Virus record (IMG/VR): IMGVR_UViG_3300037537_000485
Span: 1 to 36,576 of that record
Length of the DNA stretch: 36,576 bases
Source of the DNA: a virus
Direction: 5' to 3' (one strand)
The notes under the pieces were generated by a model that had not been told where the DNA came from, made no database searches, and saw only the letters and a program-made list of their open reading frames with translations. This document shows positions 34,036-36,576 of this stretch, one piece after another (positions within the stretch are counted from its first letter, which is position 1; the number at the start of each line of letters is the position of its first letter). Position numbers and translations under genes: made by a program.

Positions 34036-35423
34036 AACAAGTTGTAAAAGAAGATTATAAGTTCGGCTTTCACGATAATCATGTTAATATTGAAAAGTTC
34101 GACAAAGGACTTAGTGCCGACGTAGTTAGGCGCATCTCTGATATTAAAGGAGAGCCAAAGTGGATGTTGGAAAAAAGGTTGGAGGCACTGGAGATATTTA
34201 ACCAAAAACCTATGCCAACATGGGGAGGAGACTTGAGCGGCATAAACTTCGATGACATCATCTACTATGTAAGACCTTCGGAGAAGCAGGAACAAAGCTG
34301 GGATGATGTACCTGATGAAATTCGTGAGACGTATGATAAGTTGGGAATCCCTGAAGCTGAAAAGAAATATCTAGCTGGAGTCAAAGCCCAATACGAAAGC
34401 GAAGTTATATATGGAAGCCTAGAAGAAGGACTCGCAAAACAGGGGGTTGTGTTCCTTAGCACTGATGAGGCACTCAAAGAGCATCCCGATATTATGAAGG
34501 AATATTTTGGGAAAATAATACCTTCTGCTGACAATAAGTTTGCTGCTCTCAATACCGCAGTATGGTCTGGTGGAAGTTTTATCTATATACCAAAAGGGGT
34601 TACTGTAGAATTTCCTTTACAGGCTTACTTCCGTATCAACTCTGAAAGCATGGGGCAATTTGAACGAACTCTCATTATTTGTGATGAAGGCTCTCAAGTT
34701 CATTATGTGGAAGGATGTACCGCGCCAATCTGGACTCGCGATTCACTTCACTCTGCTGTAGTAGAGATAGTAGTTAAAAAAGATGCCCGTTGTCGTTACA
34801 CAACCATACAAAACTGGTCAAACAACGTATATAACCTTGTAACTAAAAGGGCTATGGCTTACGAGAACAGCCTGATGGAATGGATAGACGGCAATCTAGG
34901 CTCTAAGCTAACTATGAAGTATCCTGCTATCTGGTTAATGGAAGAAAGAGCGAGAGGGGAAGTCCTTAGTATAGCCTTTGCAGCTAAAGGCCAGCATCAA
35001 GACGCTGGTGCAAAAGTAGTCCATTGCGCCCCAAACACATCCAGCAGGATTATTTCTAAATCTATATCCAAGGACGGAGGCAGGTCTTCCTACAGAGGTC
35101 TTTGCAAGGTAGTGAAAGGGGCTACAGGTTGTCGGTCCAACGTCATTTGCGATGCCCTGATACTTGACCCTGATAGCCGTTCTGACACATACCCTTACAT
35201 AGAAATAGACGAAGACGATGTTACAATAGAGCATGAGGCTTCTGTTAGCAAGATAGCAGAAGAACAACTGTTCTATCTAATGTCTAGGGGGATGTCGGAA
35301 TCGGAGGCTGCCACGATGATTGTCAGCGGATTCATTGAGCCACTAACGAAGGCTCTTCCTATGGAATACAGTGTGGAAATGAACAGGCTTATAGAAATGC
35401 AAATGGAAGGGTCTGTGGGATAA
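34029..35423 (+). CDS. sufB: SufB, Fe-S cluster assembly scaffold (464 aa)
   Basis: A full-length Suf[91 protein letters not shown] and the beta-helix core with [14 protein letters not shown]. Near the C terminus SNVICDAL (Cys374) and [10 protein letters not shown] fit the cluster-assembly Cys and Glu positions. SufB binds SufC and SufD to build [4Fe-4S] clusters under iron or oxidative stress. The SufC and SufD partners are not in the window, so the phage protein probably joins host partners. It overlaps the deaminase gene by 7 nt. Confidence 0.95.
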
Positions 35424-35425
35424 GT

Positions 35426-35686
35426 CTACATCCAAAGGACGCCCACGACACCAGAACCAATAGAACTAACAGCTGCCCTTTTACATTTGTTAACGCAAGG
35501 AGCTATGCCAGTGAACCTAGTGTCATATTTGCTAAAGACTGTTCCTGTTTCTGGGAGCGACGACGAATAGGTATTGATTTGGTAATTGGACCCTAATTGG
35601 TCGTCAGTTCGCGGCGCGCCAACAAGTATTCCTCCGTTGTCAATTGCGTTCGCAGCAATACATTTTGCTATAATATCATTCGCCAT
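35426..35686 (-). CDS. Hypothetical protein, convergent with sufB (86 aa)
   Basis: Minus strand, ATG at 35686 with AAAAGGAAA 5 nt upstream; starts MANDIIAKCIAANAIDNGGI. Its sequence (LVGAPRTDDQLGSNYQINTY) suggests a small alpha/beta protein. Stop is two nt from the sufB stop, tail to tail. Isolated leftward gene in a rightward region; could be a late add-on. Confidence 0.6.
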   Translation of the reverse strand: MANDIIAKCIAANAIDNGGILVGAPRTDDQLGSNYQINTYSSSLPETGTVFSKYDTRFTGIAPCVNKCKRAAVSSIGSGVVGVLWM

Positions 35687-35745
35687 ATGATTTCCTTTTA
35701 AAAGTGTCACCTAAATGGAAATACACCAAAATTGGATTAAAGGGA

Positions 35746-35773
35746 TTGACATTCGCTTGCCGATGATTATAAT
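35746..35773 (+). promoter_or_regulatory. Consensus promoter
   Basis: TTGACA, 16 bp containing TTGCCGATGA, TATAAT. A resemblance to class B spacers (GCCGAT). Drives the gene at 35813. Confidence 0.85.
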
Positions 35774-35812
35774 GGGGTTCAGGAGTCCCGATGCACGACA
35801 GGAGAATGGATT

Positions 35813-36109
35813 ATGGACACTTTAGAGAACCAGATGAGCTTTTGGAAAGAAAAAAGGAAGAAGGTATACAAGATTCCCTGTGGTTGGGAAGTCTATGGGC
35901 ATATTGAGGTTTCTGCTGTAAGTCTTGATGAAGCAATTAAAAAGGTGAAGGCAGATGATTACTTTCCCCTTCCCAATCGTACTGTCTTTGGAAAGGTTAA
36001 GGGGGATTCGCCACACATGGCAAGATTTAACTATGTTGAGGGTACTTTTGAAGTTGACGATGCCATTGTAGAGGATATGAATGATGAAAAAGGAGACAAG
36101 CATGACTAA
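35813..36109 (+). CDS. Hypothetical protein (98 aa)
   Basis: Starts MDTLENQMSFWKEKRKKVYK behind CAGGAG. Beta/helix mix (YGHIEVSAVSLDEAIKKVKADDYFPLPNRTVFGKVKGDSP) similar to small domains placed in many phage accessory regions. Unrecognised. Overlaps the next gene by 8 nt. Confidence 0.72.
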   Translation: MDTLENQMSFWKEKRKKVYKIPCGWEVYGHIEVSAVSLDEAIKKVKADDYFPLPNRTVFGKVKGDSPHMARFNYVEGTFEVDDAIVEDMNDEKGDKHD

Positions 36110-36329
36110 GGCTAACGCAGTTGATAGATATGTTAAGATTGTTCGCAGAAGCGACAGCAACGGAGGTCACTATTTCAACACGGTTCTCTTTAGTGAGAAC
36201 CCAGATGAGAACGCAATGTTTAGAACTCATAAGCAATTCCATTTGCAATACGAGACAGGCAGTAGGCCCAGAGCAGAAATGTATGCTCACAAGCTGGCAA
36301 AATGCCTTGATTGCAGGGTGGTACAATGA
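36102..36329 (+). CDS. Hypothetical protein (75 aa)
   Basis: Starts MTKANAVDRYVKIVRRSDSN behind AAAGGAG; GGHYFNTVLFSENPDENAMFRTHK and HLQYETGSRPRAEMYAHKLAKCL suggest a compact alpha/beta domain. Coupled by overlap on both sides. Confidence 0.72.
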   Translation: MTKANAVDRYVKIVRRSDSNGGHYFNTVLFSENPDENAMFRTHKQFHLQYETGSRPRAEMYAHKLAKCLDCRVVQ

Positions 36330-36514
36330 CACCGGAAGACCTTGAGAAACTTACAGAAGAAATAGGAGACACTCTCTCTTTTCTTATAGATTTAAACATA
36401 GTGGAAACTACTTCCATAGACGAAGATGGTAATTTTTGCTATGGTTTGACAGAATACGGGAGAGAAGTTGGAGAAGAAGTTACAAGGCTAGGATTAGGAG
36501 ATGAAGATGAGTAA
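36326..36514 (+). CDS. Small acidic helical protein (62 aa)
   Basis: Starts MTPEDLEKLTEEIGDTLSFL at an ATGA overlap; winged-helix-like pattern (FLIDLNIVETTSIDEDGNFCYGLTEYGREV). Possible small regulator. Overlaps the next gene by 8 nt. Confidence 0.7.
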   Translation: MTPEDLEKLTEEIGDTLSFLIDLNIVETTSIDEDGNFCYGLTEYGREVGEEVTRLGLGDEDE

Positions 36515-36576
36515 CTTAACAAGTGAACAAGTTGATGCTATTACTAACGCATGGTTAGACTTATCAGCTACAAGCG
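36507..36576 (+). CDS. Hypothetical protein, 5' part only
   Basis: Starts MSNLTSEQVDAITNAWLDLS with AGGAG upstream and stays open to the window end (23 residues seen). Too short to identify. Confidence 0.6.
   Translation, partial: MSNLTSEQVDAITNAWLDLSATS

Overview
The window is part of a large tailed double-stranded DNA phage genome (Caudoviricetes, HK97-fold capsid, headful-type terminase). Evidence: a tail fibre, major capsid protein, protease-scaffold, portal, large terminase and a gp55-like sigma factor in one leftward block, then a dense rightward block of very small genes, two tRNAs, a tmRNA and several bacterial-type metabolic genes. The host is not identifiable from sequence alone. 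The near-perfect TTGACA/TATAAT promoters and the purine-rich ribosome sites argue for an ordinary sigma-70 host and against Bacteroidota. The one-piece tmRNA would be unusual for an alphaproteobacterial host.

Layout. 1-12395 (minus strand): tail fibre (partial), small gene, capsid terminator, capsid, decoration-like protein, protease-scaffold, portal, TerL, ERCC4-type nuclease, small gene, HNH nuclease, GDP-mannose 4,6-dehydratase, HTH/coiled-coil protein (TerS candidate), sigma factor and two small genes. 12396-12472: divergent promoter region. 12473-12966: HTH protein and a mini SET-domain protein. 12967-13380: no gene; minus-strand terminator, 23-bp tandem repeats and five 25-bp iterons, the best origin candidate. 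13381-29600: a cassette array of about 40 small genes separated by 13 copies of a composite repeat (R element) that usually ends in a strong promoter, with about 30 near-consensus promoters in all. It includes three copies of a 19-20 aa and three copies of a 32 aa membrane micropeptide that are too short for ordinary annotation, a HAD phosphatase, a Gp88-like protein, a DUF932 protein, tRNA-His, tRNA-Asp and three unexplained structured-RNA regions. 29600-32177: a second repeat family and small membrane or cysteine-rich proteins. 32189-35423: 3-hydroxyacyl-CoA dehydrogenase, tmRNA, CDA-fold deaminase and full-length SufB. 35424-36576: small genes, partial at the right edge.

How it fits together (inference). 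Leftward late morphogenesis genes are probably served by the phage sigma factor. The rightward region looks like an early host-takeover region in which each one- or two-gene cassette carries its own host-type promoter, so cassettes can be duplicated and shuffled through the R elements. Paralogous pairs inside the array support this. The SufB, HAD-dehydrogenase, tmRNA and tRNA genes suggest active support of host metabolism and translation. The most novel items are the R-element promoter array with its apparently inverted cores, the repeated transmembrane micropeptide cassette, the tRNA-like RNA with a structured insert, and the tmRNA/deaminase/SufB/3HCDH cluster.
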